From contig VZQC01005922.1 in assembly GCA_009823505.1 (NCBI GenBank), forward strand, positions 649,323-713,322: a stretch of DNA of 64,000 nt. The letters are read 5' to 3'. Below are positions 21,078 to 31,414 of this stretch, one piece after another (position 1 is the stretch's first letter; each line of letters begins with the position of its first letter). The DNA comes from Rhizomys pruinosus (taxonomy: Eukaryota; Chordata; Mammalia; Rodentia; Spalacidae). The position numbers were made by a program, and so were the translations under genes. The notes beneath the pieces were generated by a model. The model was not told where the DNA came from. It did no database searches and was given only the letters and a program-made list of their open reading frames with translations.

Positions 21078-21366
21078 TAAAGAAAGGCTACTGTAAAGAA
21101 AGGCTACTGGGGGCTGGAGAGATGGCCTAGTGGTTACGAGCGGTGACCGCTCTTACAGAGGACCTGGGTTCGATCCCCAGCACCCACATGGCGGCCAAAA
21201 ACCGTCTGAAACTCCAATTCCAGGAGAACTCCAGTTCCAGGGGAATCTGACACTCTCTTCTGACCTCCACGGCATTGCATGACACGGGTGCACTAACTTG
21301 CATGCAGACAGTACATTCATACACATACAGAAATAAATAAAAATTAAAAAAAAAGAAAGGCTACTG
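21078..21366 (+). mobile_element. Young-type B2 SINE with tripled target sequence
   Basis: The B2 body (21110-21351) has the 17-bp internal duplication. The target aaagaaaggctactg occurs at 21095-21109 and 21352-21366. A further copy of the same sequence lies directly upstream at 21079-21093, giving three copies in all. It is inserted in LINE-1 copy A. Confidence 0.93.
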
Positions 21367-23292
21367 ATATTTCTAGGTTAATTTTGTATTCTGCCATGTA
21401 ACTGAAGCTCTTAATCGTTTCTAGGAGTTTTCTGGTGGAGTTTTTAGCATCCCTTACGTAATCAATCATATCATCAGCAAAAGAGGGATAGCTTGACTTC
21501 CTCTTTTCCAATTAGTACTCCTTTAATTTCCTTTTCTTGCCTTATTGCCCTAGCAAGTGTTTCAAGCACTATACTGAAAATGAGTGGTGACAGGGGGCAG
21601 CCTTGCTGAGTTTGTACCTTTAAAGGGAATGCTTCTGTCGTTTTCCCATTTAGGATGATATTGGCTGTGGGTTTCCTGTATATGGCTTTGATTACATTGA
21701 GGAATGATCCCTCCAATCCAATTCCCTCTAGGACTTTAAGCATGAAGGGATACTGGATTTTGTCAAAGATTTTTTCCGCATCAATTGAGATGATTGTGTG
21801 GTTTTTGTCTTTCAGTCCATTTATATGGTTGATGATATTTATTGATTTTCATATGTTGAACCATCCCTGCATCTCTGGTACGAATCCAACTTGATCATGA
21901 TCTTCTTGATGTGGGTCTGTATGCAGTTTGCAAGTATCTTGTTTAGAATTTGTGCACCTGTGTTCATTAATGAGATGGGTCTATAGTTGTCCTGTTTGGC
22001 TGTATCTTTGTCTGGTTTTGGTAATAGAGTGATGCTGGCTTCATAAAAGGAATTTGGGAGGATTCCCTCTGACGGTATCCTTCTAAACAATTTGAGTAAC
22101 AATAGTTGTAAGACTTTTTGAAATGTTTTGTAGAATTCTGCCATAAAACCATCTGGGCCTGGGCTTTTTTTAGTTGGGAGGTTTCTTATTACATCTTCAA
22201 TTTCTTCATATATTATGGGTCTGTGTAAGCTGTCAATCTCTTCTTGGTTGAGCTTTGGTGATTCCCAGGATTTCAGATATTCATCTATTTCTTCTAGGTT
22301 TTCAAACTTGGTAGAGTATAGGTTTTTGAAGTATTCCCATATGATTGTCTGGATCTTTTCATTGTCCGTTTTGATATTTTCCCTTTCATCACAGATTCTA
22401 TTGATTTGGAGTTGTTCCTTCTTTCTTTTGGTTAACTGGGCTACAGGTCTGTCTATGTTGTTTTTTCTATCAAAGAACCAACTTTTGGATTCATTGATTT
22501 TTTTGTATTGTTTTCTTTGTTTCTATTTCATTGATTTCTTCTCTGATGTTTGTTATTTCTTCCTGTCTGTTGCATGTAGGGTTCATCTGTTGTTGTCTCT
22601 CAAGTGTTTTTAGTTGCAGTGTTAGATCATTCACTTGTGCTCCTTCATTTTTTCTAATGTAGGCACCCAGGGCTATAAACTTCCCTCTTAGGACTGCTTT
22701 TAAAGTATCCCATAGGTTTTGTTGTGTTGTATTATCATTGTCATTCAGTTCGAGAAAGCATTTTATTGCTTTCTCTATCTCTTCCTTGACCCATTCATTA
22801 TTCAAGAGTGTGTTGTTTAGTCTCCATGTGTTCTTGTAGATAGTAGGGCTTATCCTGGTGTTGATAATGAGCTTTATTGTGTTGTGGTCTGATAGAATGC
22901 AAAAAATTATTTCAATCTTTTTGTAGTTATGGAGGTTTCTTCTGTGTCCCGGTATGTGGTCAATTTTGGAGAATGTTCCGTGGGGTGCTGAGTAGAAAGT
23001 GTATTCTCTGGTATTAGGGCGGAATAATTGGTAGATATCTGTGAGGTCCATTTGGTGTATCATATTATTCAATTAAGATGTCTCTCTGTTTATCCTTTGT
23101 CCAGTTGACCTGTCCATAGGACTCAGTGGGATATTGAAGTCCCTTACTATGAGTGTACTGGGGTTAATCTGTGCCTTGTTGTCCTGGAGAATTGTCTTTA
23201 TAAAGTTTGGTGCACCAGAGTTTGGTGTATATATATTCAGGATTGTGAAATCTTCATGGTCAATTGTTCCTTTGATAAAAATGTAATGGTCT

Positions 23293-23455
23293 AGCTGGGC
23301 ATGGTGGTGCACACCTTTAATCCTAGCACTAGGGAGGCAGAGGCAGGCAGATCTTTCTGAGTTCAATGCCAGTCTGGTCTACAGAGTGAGTTCCAGGACA
23401 GCTTGGGCTACAGGGAGACCCTGTCTCAAAAAGACCAAAAAAAAAAAAAAATGGC
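23293..23455 (+). mobile_element. B1 SINE in LINE-1 copy A
   Basis: The full B1 runs from agctgggcatggtggtgcac to an A-tail ending at about 23452. LINE-1 endonuclease coding sequence resumes on both sides (aatggtct before, aatggcct after), suggesting a short target-site duplication. Confidence 0.92.
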
Positions 23456-23795
23456 CTTCGTTGTCTCTTCTGATTTCTTTTTTTCCCTTTATTTGTTTAT
23501 TTTTTAAGGGATTCTACAATATAAGAGCACAGTTGTTTTCAGATAACATTGATGTTGCTCAGTTTGCCATACAATTAGGTAATTGGTGCATTTTATTTAT
23601 TTTTTAATATATACTTTGTACAAGATTATCAAATCTAGACCCTTTTCCCCCACCCTATCCCCCCACCCCACCAGAGCTCATGCATTCTGCCAAACATGCT
23701 TTTCATCTCTTTCTCAGTCTTTCTCGATATTCTCCATGTGGAAGTTGACTGTTTTGAGCAGAAGTTCACTGTTTCAGTCAGTTCTTTGATGCAAT

Positions 23796-23817
23796 CCTTT
23801 CTCTTGTTGTTGTTGTT

Positions 23818-23851
<34 letters not shown>
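23796..23851. repeat. (TTG)n microsatellite in LINE-1 3' UTR
   Basis: About seventeen ttg units with one tta interruption correspond to the (CAA)n block of this LINE-1 3' UTR. Copy C has only four to five units at 42020-42034. Confidence 0.95.
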
Positions 23852-24426
23852 CCAATATGCATCACTCCCAATTGCTTGGACAAAAGCTCAAGGGGCTGTG
23901 CACAAGAAATACTTACAACTAGGTAATTGGCACTAGCATCCACAGGTAAGGGATACCATTCTTCGTTTGTTTTTCTGGGACTGTGTTACTTCACTCAGCA
24001 TGATGTCCTCTAGCTCCAGCCATTTTCCTGCAAAGCTCATGATGTCATCTTTCTTTACCACTGCATAGAACTCCATTGTGTAGATGTACCACATTTTCTC
24101 TATCCACTCATCAGTTGAGGGACATTTGGGTTGGTTCCAGCTTCTTGCTATTGTGAAGCAAGCTGAAATAAACATAGTTGTGCATGTATCTCTGTGGTGG
24201 GGTGAGTCTTGGGGGTACATGCCTAGGAGTGGTATGGCTGGGTCAGGTGGCAAGTTCATTCCAAGTCTTCCAAGGGTTCTCCACACTGCTTTCCATAGTG
24301 GCTGTATGAGTTTACATTCCCACCAGCAGTGGATGAGTGTTCCCCTTTCCCCACAACCTCTCCAGCACTTGGTATCATTTTTTTTTCTTGATCCTAGTCA
24401 GTCTTATTGGAGTAAGAGGATATCTT

Positions 24427-24708
24427 AAAATGGTTTTAATTTGTGGGCTGGAGAGATGGCCTAGCGGTTAAGAGCGCCGACCGCTCTTACAGAGGACCCA
24501 GGTTCGATCCCCAGCACCCACATGGCAGCCGAGAGCCGTCTGAAGCTCCAATTCCAGGAGAACTCCAGCTCCAGGGGAATCCGAGACCCTCTTCTGACCT
24601 CCGCAGCGTTGCACGACACGGGTGCACAGACCTGCATGCAGACAGTACATTCATACACATACAGAAATAAATAAGAAAAAAAAATTAAAAAAAAATGGTT
24701 TTAATTTG
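24427..24708 (+). mobile_element. Young-type B2 SINE with perfect 17-bp target-site duplication
   Basis: The body at 24444-24691 contains the 17-bp internal duplication and an A-rich tail. The flanking repeats aaaatggttttaatttg at 24427-24443 and 24692-24708 are identical. It disrupts ORF2 of LINE-1 copy B, so it is younger than that element. Confidence 0.95.
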
Positions 24709-25695
24709 CATTTCCTTAATGATTAGTGATGTTGAGCAGTTCTTGAGGTGTTTCTCAGCCATCTCTAATTCCTCACTTGTGAAGTCTCTGTTCAGCTCTT
24801 TGCTCCATCTATTGAGTGGGTCATTCGTTTTCTTTCTTCTGTGTTTTTTGAGTAGTTTATATATTCTGGAAATCAATGCTTTGTCAGATGTATCTGTGGT
24901 GAAGGCTTCCTCCCACTCTGTGGGATTTCTCTTCACTTCCTTGATTGTTTCTTTTGATGTACAGAAGCTTTTGAATTTAATGAGGTCCCATTTGTCAATT
25001 ATCAACCTTAATTCTTGTTCAGCTGCTGTCTGATTTAGGAAGTCTTTTCCTATGCCTATGTCTTTTAGTCTGCTGTCAACTTTTTCTTCTATCACCTTCA
25101 GAGTTTGAGTTTTCACGTTGAGATCTTTAATCCATCTGGAGTTGACTTTTGTACAGGGCGAGAGGTAGGGGTTTAATTTCATTCTTCTACAAGTGGTGAT
25201 CCAGTTTTGCCAACACCACTTGCTGAAGATGCTGTCTTTTCTCCATTGTGTCTTCTCAGCCCCCTTGTCAAATATGAGATGGCTGAAATTGTATGTGTTC
25301 AGGTTTGGGTCTTCAGTTTTGTTCCATTGGTCAACAGGTCTGTTTTTGTGCCAGTACCAGACTGTTTTTATTATATCCCTGTAGTATAGTTTGAAGTCTG
25401 GTATAGAGATCACCCCTGTGTTGCTCTTTGCACTCAGGGTTGTTTTGGCTATTCGGGGTCTTTTGTTTTTCCAAATGAATTTAAGGAATTTTGTTTCCAA
25501 GTCTGTGAAGAAACTCTTGGGGATTTTGATTGGGATTGCATTAAATCTGTATAAGAATTTGGGTAGAATGGACATTTTTACAATGTTAATTTTCCCAATC
25601 CATGAGCAAGGGAGGTTTTTCCATCTTCTGATGTCTTCAATTTCTTTCTTTAAGGTTTTAAAATTTTTGTTGTAGAGGTCTTTGGTGTCTTTCAT
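24685..25695 (-). pseudogene. LINE-1 ORF2 C-terminal remnant, copy B
   Basis: A 336-codon open frame begins after the RT palm ([20 protein letters not shown]) and continues through [33 protein letters not shown] and RWIKDLNVK to [19 protein letters not shown], where the B2 insertion ends it. The remaining C-terminus lies at 23933-24286 beyond the insertion. The upstream RT portion is in another frame. Confidence 0.88.
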
Positions 25696-25993
25696 TAGGT
25701 TTGTTCCTAGGTATTTTATTGTTTTTGAGTGGGAAGGTCTCTGAATTCTTTCTCCAGTTGCTTGTTCTTGGTGTAAAGAAAGGCCATTGATTTTTTTAGG
25801 TTAATTTTGTATCCTGCTACTTTGCTGAAGCTGTTAATCGTTTCTAGGAGTTTTCTGGTGGAGTTTTTAGCATCCCTTAAGTAAACAATCATATCATCAA
25901 CAAATAGGGATAGCTTGACTTCCTCTTTTCCAATTAGTACTCCTTTAATTTCCTTTTCTTGCCTTATTGCTCTAGCAAGTGTTTCAAGCACTA

Positions 25994-26446
25994 GCGATTA
26001 GAATACAGGCAAGGAGAAACCCATATGCCAGGAACATGAAGAAGAGACAACACTGGAAAGGGGCAGGATAATCTCACACCAAGCTCTACCAACCCTCTGG
26101 AAGACTCCTGCAGTGGGATCCCTCTGGGGATGCCCCAGGACATAGATATCAGAAACACAATTGGGAACATATTAAAGAACTACAAGATTACAAAGAACAA
26201 ATCAAAGAACTGAAAAAAGGGCCATGGATAATTCCAGCAGTAAACTAATACATTATTTTACTTTTCAAACTTAAAATTAAAGGGCAAATCTATGTTATTC
26301 TTAATCCAGGTGCTGGGGCACGGGCTAAAGCGCCCGCCCACAGCCCCCCCAACTGGGGTTACGTAGGCCTCTGAAGGAGGCAAGCAAAGCAAGTCTTCAA
26401 CACAGTGAAGAGGCATTTGGGACTCACATTGGAACTGACTTTAAAT
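25994..26446. other. Non-LINE segment between two LINE-1 ends
   Basis: This 453-bp segment starts exactly where LINE-1 copy B is cut and ends exactly where copy D is cut. It is not LINE or SINE. On the + strand one frame contains HNWEHIKELQDYKEQIKELKK, which looks coding-like, and ends at a stop. A retroviral or cellular retrocopy origin is possible but I cannot identify it. Confidence 0.4.
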
Positions 26447-26850
26447 ACTTTTTAAGATGTTTCTCAGCCATCTCTAATTCCTCACTTGTGAAGTCTCTGT
26501 TCAGCTCTTTGCTCCATCTATTGAGTGAGTCATTTGTTTTCTTTGTTTGTTTTTTGAGTAGTTTATATACTCTGGAAATCAATGCTTTGTCAGATGTATC
26601 TGTGGTGAAGGTTTCCTCCCACTCTGTGGGTTTTCTCTTCACTTCCTTGGTTGTTTTTTTTTTTGATGTACAGAAGCTTTTGAGTTTAATGAGATCCCAT
26701 TTGTCATTTGTCGACCTTAATTCTTACGCAGCTGCTGTCTGATTTAGGAAGTCTTTTCCTACGCCTATGTCTTGTAGTCTGCCACCTTTTGCTTCTGTTG
26801 CCTTCAGAGTTTGGGGTTTCACATTGAGGTCTTTGATCCATCTGGAGTTG
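26447..26850 (-). mobile_element. LINE-1 copy D, 3' part, antisense
   Basis: It contains ORF2 sequence from RWIKDL to MAEKHLKK on the minus strand. It is cut at 26446 before the ORF2 C-terminal cysteine motif, so it has no 3' UTR or tail of its own. Confidence 0.88.
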
Positions 26851-27134
26851 AGTGAAGAGAGCAATACAGGGGGGCTCTCTATACCAGACTTCAAACTATA
26901 CTACAGGGCTATAGTCATAAAAACAGCTTGGTACTGGCACAAAAACAGACCTGTTGACCAATGGAACAAAACTGAAGATCCAAACTTGAGCGCATACAAT
27001 TTCAGCCACTCCTTGACAAGGGGGCCAAGAAGACACAATGGAGGAAAGACAGCATCTTCAGCAAGTAGTATTGGCAAAAACTTGATCACCACTTATAGAA
27101 GAATGAAATTAAACCCCTACTTCTCACCAAACTG
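26851..27134 (+). mobile_element. LINE-1 copy D, inverted 5' part
   Basis: ORF2 sequence on the + strand runs from [20 protein letters not shown] to RMKLNPYFSP. This is the segment directly upstream of the piece at 26447-26850, with only about 10-12 nt missing at the breakpoint. The orientation switch with near-perfect adjacency is the signature of twin priming. Confidence 0.88.
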
Positions 27135-27836
27135 TATTTCTTTACATAATGTCCTTCTAAGCTTAGGCCATTTGAGGTTTCCTCTTGTTTCACTTGATAG
27201 GTAGATATTTGAAATGCATCTCTGCTACCCAATGACATTTTATTGCTCTGTGACATCTTCACTACCCTGAGATGTTTTATTATTCTGTAATATTCTTGAA
27301 GCTCTGTTATGTTTTCTAACTAACCATATAAATAAGAAAGTAAGAAAATGACAAAGTCCCCAAATGGTCAAATAGGCACCTGATCCAATTATTCTAGGAA
27401 AAGTATAGATCAAATGTGACAGATATCTAACCTTCTTCCTGTGATATCTGTTTTTTATAAACTGCAATGGCTTTTTGACTGACTACTAACCCAATTAGCC
27501 TAACCTAGCCTACCTGTAGATCAAAGGGCTCCAGATACCCATGCTTGGGATATCTACTTTGTACATTATAATTGCCAAGTAAACTCAGGGAGGAATTTAC
27601 TTGAGATAACATGGCACATCAAAGCAAAGAGCCATAGGGCCCACACAGCAACCATTAAATGATGTAAAAAGTCCTATATAACCTGACTTAAACATTGCTC
27701 TGGGCCCTGAAGAATCCTTAAAGCCTTGGTTGCTAGTTTTGGGACCACATGCCCATGAAAGAATAAATGGTCTCTCCAAATCTATCCTGGTTAGTGTTTG
27801 CTCTCTTAGGTGGTCAAATAATTTTCCCATTACAAG
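27135..27836 (+). mobile_element. LTR-like element with TATA and polyadenylation signal
   Basis: The + strand has gtcctatataacctg at about 27672, then aagaataaatggtctctcc (AATAAA near 27762), followed by a U5-like T-rich segment ending cccattaca at 27836. This TATA-R-U5 order fits a retroviral LTR. No family name or target-site duplication was identified and the 5' boundary is approximate. Confidence 0.5.
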
Positions 27837-29334
27837 ATCACCCTTATGCTTGACAACTCATTAGACTTAGACAATAATACGGTGACCATGGTGTTGTTCA
27901 TCACAGTGAAAGAACAAAGGTCACACTCCCAAGAGATAAAGGGTGTGTGTGACATCTGGGAGAGGGCAAGCACAAGCTTCCAGATGTGCTTCAAGTGTGC
28001 TTTGCAGTGGTGTGGTATAGGGATGTTACGCAGAGTCTCTGTCTGGACCATTTCCAGGTTCTTGGTTTCTTATTCAAAGAATTGAAGGACATACAAATAA
28101 AAAGTAGCAAAGGATTTTATCCAAATGCACAGGGGAAATAAAGACTAGATATGCTACAAGGGGTGGTGGGCCCTGGGTAGACAGTACAGCACAGGAGCAG
28201 GTGACCCCGGTTATTTCCCTGAACGTCCTTCTGTGGGGTCTGGAGGAAGAGGTGTTTCCAACGGGCAGGTGAATGTGGGTTTTTGTTTTGATTGACAGGC
28301 TTGGGTTATATGAAACTTTGTTCACTGTGCAGGTCCTTTCCCATTATGCATCTGATTTTATTCATACGAACACTCAACCATGCTTAGGCATAAGATGGCA
28401 AATGGGGATCTTCCCTGAAAGTTTACTGTGAGGATACAAATCACCTTAATGCAAGCAAGTGTAGGCCAGATGAGCACACTGTCTCAAGTTTCAGGATATG
28501 CTTTGGGATGTGTTTGGTCACAAAAGTGTAGTTACTAAGAGTTGCTAGAGAGCCATAGATGACTAGTAGCTTTTGTTGGGCAAGGCATATATGTAGAGTT
28601 CAGTGCAAGTAGGGATCCCAGGTGGCTAAGTGCTGTGTTGCAGACAGGATATAATGCAGCTCAAGCCAAGCCTGGGCCTCGGTTGCTAAGCTTTCCCTAC
28701 ACTTGCCTGCATCATGGACCATTCTATTCTCCCTGTTGTGATGTGTGGCAATCCATGTGATGCATTTGCAACAGAGAAGCTCACCCAAGCCTTGATGTCC
28801 AGTGCTTAGAGACATAAGAATATGGCAAGTGCATGACTGATCTCAGCTCTCTATTTCCCACCCCCAGAAAAAGCAAGGATTCTCATAAACCATCAGGATA
28901 CACTTGCTTGATCAAACTGCACAGCCCCAAGGCCTTAGGCATACAAAACTCAGCTATCAGAGAAGATTTCCAGATCTCACAGATGATCTCACAGGAGCTG
29001 GCCAAAGGCAGTCCTGAAGACAGGACTTTTTGTAGAAAGGTCAAGGTTTAAGTAACCAATCCAGGCCAGCTGCTAGGACTCCAGGGAAGGCAGCACTGTA
29101 GGCAAGTCACAGCTGGTAGTAAACTTCCCACTGCTCTGCCTAGTACCCAAGATAAGCAAGTGTGTCGGAAGAGAGGTTTATTTCAGCCATGGCTTCAGAG
29201 GTTTTAGTGCAAGGTGACTTAGACCCTCTCACTTTGGGCCTGGTCAAGCACACAATAGCAGGAGCACATGGAAGCCTGTATATCACTGCAGCTGGGAAAC
29301 AGAGGGAAGAGGGGAAGGGGACAAGGACAGGTGG
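27837..29334. other. Low-copy sequence, one possible old LTR
   Basis: Around 28050-28330 the sequence ttcttattcaaagaattgaa resembles an antisense ERVL-type LTR end, but not enough to be sure. The rest shows no repeat family and no credible gene; short frames at 28833-29051 and 29162-29344 are unremarkable. Confidence 0.3.
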
Positions 29335-29905
29335 AATGGAATGAGAGAGACAGGGAGGAGAAGAGAAAGAATGAGGGGAGAAAGCGAGAGGAGGGAAGGA
29401 GGAAGGGGAGAAAGAAAAGGAAGAAAATGAATGAGAGGGAGAGGACAGGAAGAGAGTGGAAGGGGAGGAAGGGGTGGGAAGAGGAGAGACTGAGCAGAGG
29501 AGAGGGAAGAGTGACAGGGGAGGAAGGGGCAGGAGGAGGAGAGACTGAGCAGAGGAGAGGGAAGAGTGGCAGGGGAGGACGGGGTGGGGGGAGGAGAGAC
29601 TGAGCAGAGGAGAGGGAAGAGTGACAGGGGAGGAAGGGGTGGGGGGAGGAGAGACTGAGCAGAGGAGAGGGAAGAGTGACAGGGGAGGAAGGGGTGGGGG
29701 GAGGAGAGACTGAGCAGAGGAGAGGGAAGAGTGACAGGGGAGGAAGGGGTGGGGGAGGAGAGACTGAGCAGAGGAGAGGGAAAGTAAAGAGCGAACGAGG
29801 TGAAAAGAAATGCAGAAGAGATGTGAGCAGAATGGGGAGGAGGGAAAGAGGGAGGAGGAATGGAAGGAAGAGAAGAGGGAAAGAAAGAGGGAGAGGGGAC
29901 CAGAA
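29335..29905. repeat. Polypurine tract with 55-bp tandem unit
   Basis: Nearly all bases are A or G on the + strand. Within it, 29481-29783 is a tandem array of a 55-bp unit starting gaggagagactgagcagagg, at 29481, 29536, 29591, 29646, 29701 and 29755 (last spacing 54 bp). The long open frames here encode only Gly/Arg/Glu-rich translations of the repeat. Confidence 0.95.
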
Positions 29906-30608
29906 TGGCAGTCAGGGTGCCGTGTCCCCCAAGGGCACAGCCCCCCGGCCTAACTTCTTCCTAAAGGGCTCCAGCTCCTCCGTCACCTCTCAGTGCTACC
30001 ACAGGCTGGGACCAGGCCTTCAACGCCTGCCCAGCGGACAACACTGAGGACCCAAATTATAGCTCTGTCCCTCATGGTGCCCTCCGCCTCTCGCAGGTCC
30101 ATCTGGTCTCACTCATCTCTGCCCATTTCCTTGTCTTCCCCACCTTCCCACTCATCTCCCCTCCCTCCTCCTTCCTTCCTTCCTTCTTTTTCTACCCCTT
30201 CTTCCCCCTGGAGATCCACATGCCACCTCCTGTACGTATCTGGCCCAAAAAGGGGCTTCCCAGGCCAACTGCACTACATGTTCTCTGGGCTCAGGCTGTT
30301 GACTAAGTCTGGAGGAAAAAGCTGGCTTTCTGTCTACACAGTCTGTCACCAAATGTGCAGAGATTTTCCCACACCAGCCAGTTCCAAACTGGGTGTCTTG
30401 CCAGGTAACTTGGTTCTGACACTCAGTTCCCAGACTTAGTCCCCTAGACTCAGTGCCATAAGACTTCCCCAGTTTCACTGGACTTTTGTTCATGTGTGTA
30501 CAAATGTGTGTGCATGCGTGTCGAAGACAAAGGACAATCTCAGATGTCATTCCTCATGTTTCTTTTTAAAGAATCTACCTTGTTTCTTTTTAAAAAATAA
30601 TTTATTTG
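29906..30608. other. Low-copy sequence with pyrimidine tract
   Basis: A (CTTC)-rich stretch lies at about 30148-30210. The end near 30485-30560 resembles an antisense B4 or B3 tail fragment. No gene is recognised; the 148- and 132-codon frames overlap on opposite strands and partly encode the tract. Confidence 0.35.
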
Positions 30609-30785
30609 GGGGCTAGAGAGATGGATCCATGTTTAAGAGCACTGACTGCTCTTGGAGAGGACCCAGGTTCGATTCCCAGCACCCACATGGTAGCTAACAA
30701 CTGTCCATAAAGGGGATAGGTGTGTTCTTCAGGCCTCCTCACAACACAGGTGTTCTTACACACATTCAAGCAATACACACATAAA
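30609..30785 (+). mobile_element. B2 SINE, older type, internally shortened
   Basis: The head ggctagagagatggatccat and ggttcgattcccagcaccca are clear. The middle is shortened and the 3' part has diverged. Confidence 0.85.
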
Positions 30786-30952
30786 ATAAAAATAATAAAA
30801 TATTTTTAAAATATTTAAATATTTAAAATATTTTTAAAATATTTAAACATTTAAAATATTTTTAAAATATTTTAAATATTTTAAATATTTTAAAATATTT
30901 AAACATTTAAAATATTTTTAAAATATTTAAATATTTTAAAATATTTTCTTTA
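30786..30952. repeat. AT-rich (AAATATTT)-like repeat
   Basis: Alternating aaatattt and aaaatattttt motifs run for about 165 bp between two B2 elements. The motifs are self-complementary, so hairpins are likely. It probably grew from the B2 A-rich tail. Confidence 0.85.
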
Positions 30953-31208
30953 GGGGCTGGAGAGATGGCTCAGCAGTTAAGAGCACCAACTGCTCTTGCA
31001 GAGGACCTGGGTTCGATTCCTAGCACCCACATGGCAGGTAAGAACCGTCTTTAACTCCAGTTCCAGGGGAATCTGATGCCCTCTTCTGACCTCTGAGGCA
31101 TTGCATGACACGGGTGCACCAACCTACATGCAGACAGTACACTCATACACATAGAAAATAATAAATAAGTAAATAAATAAATAATTTTTAAAAATAATAT
31201 TTTCTTTA
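30939..31208 (+). mobile_element. B2 SINE, older type, with target-site duplication
   Basis: The body at 30953-31195 has a single ctccagttccagggg block. The flanks aaatattttcttta (30939-30952) and aatattttcttta (31196-31208) match over 13 bp. Confidence 0.9.
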
Positions 31209-31414
31209 TTATTTTTATGTCATGAATATTATTGTCTACATGTATGTAAGTGCATTCATGTCATGCATTGCCCACAGAGGTCAGAAGAAGGCATTGGATC
31301 CCATGGAACTGGAATTCATACAGTTCTTAGCTGCCACATGGGTGCTGGGAAATGAAGCCAGGTTCTTTGCAGAAGCAGCCAGTGCTCTTAACTGCTGAGC
31401 CATATCTCTAACTC
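31209..31414 (-). mobile_element. B2 SINE, antisense
   Basis: The reverse-complement B2 ends in ttaactgctgagccatatct, abutting the sense B2 at 31195. The pair forms a head-out inverted arrangement. Confidence 0.88.

Larger units (their letters stand above)
19389..23488 (-). mobile_element. LINE-1 copy A, antisense, 5' truncated
   Basis: In minus-strand order it has ORF2 from within the endonuclease domain (23073-23366 includes HEDFTILNIYTPN), the endonuclease C-terminal part with SDHNTIKL (22491-23072), the RT region and the C-terminal segment (19680-20720), then a short 3' UTR. A one-base insertion near 21484 shifts the frame just before the RT catalytic FADD motif. A nonsense change after ARSWN removes the last ~65 residues. 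It is interrupted by a B2 (21110-21351) and a B1 (23293-23452). Its 3' UTR lacks the middle module present in copy B. Confidence 0.92.
23489..25993 (-). mobile_element. LINE-1 copy B, antisense, 5' truncated
   Basis: It covers ORF2 from the RT domain to the stop, then a long 3' UTR. The RT motif reads LFVDDM: both aspartates are kept, but the usual alanine of FADD is valine. The C-terminal frame (24685-25695) is broken by a B2 at 24444-24691. The 3' UTR has a (TTG)n run (as + strand) and ends in two modules separated at 23588. The element stops abruptly at 25993 against unrelated sequence. Confidence 0.92.

Noticed and set aside
29268..30047. Gly/Arg/Glu-rich frames of 111 and 123 codons
   Set aside because: They are pure translations of the 55-bp polypurine repeat.
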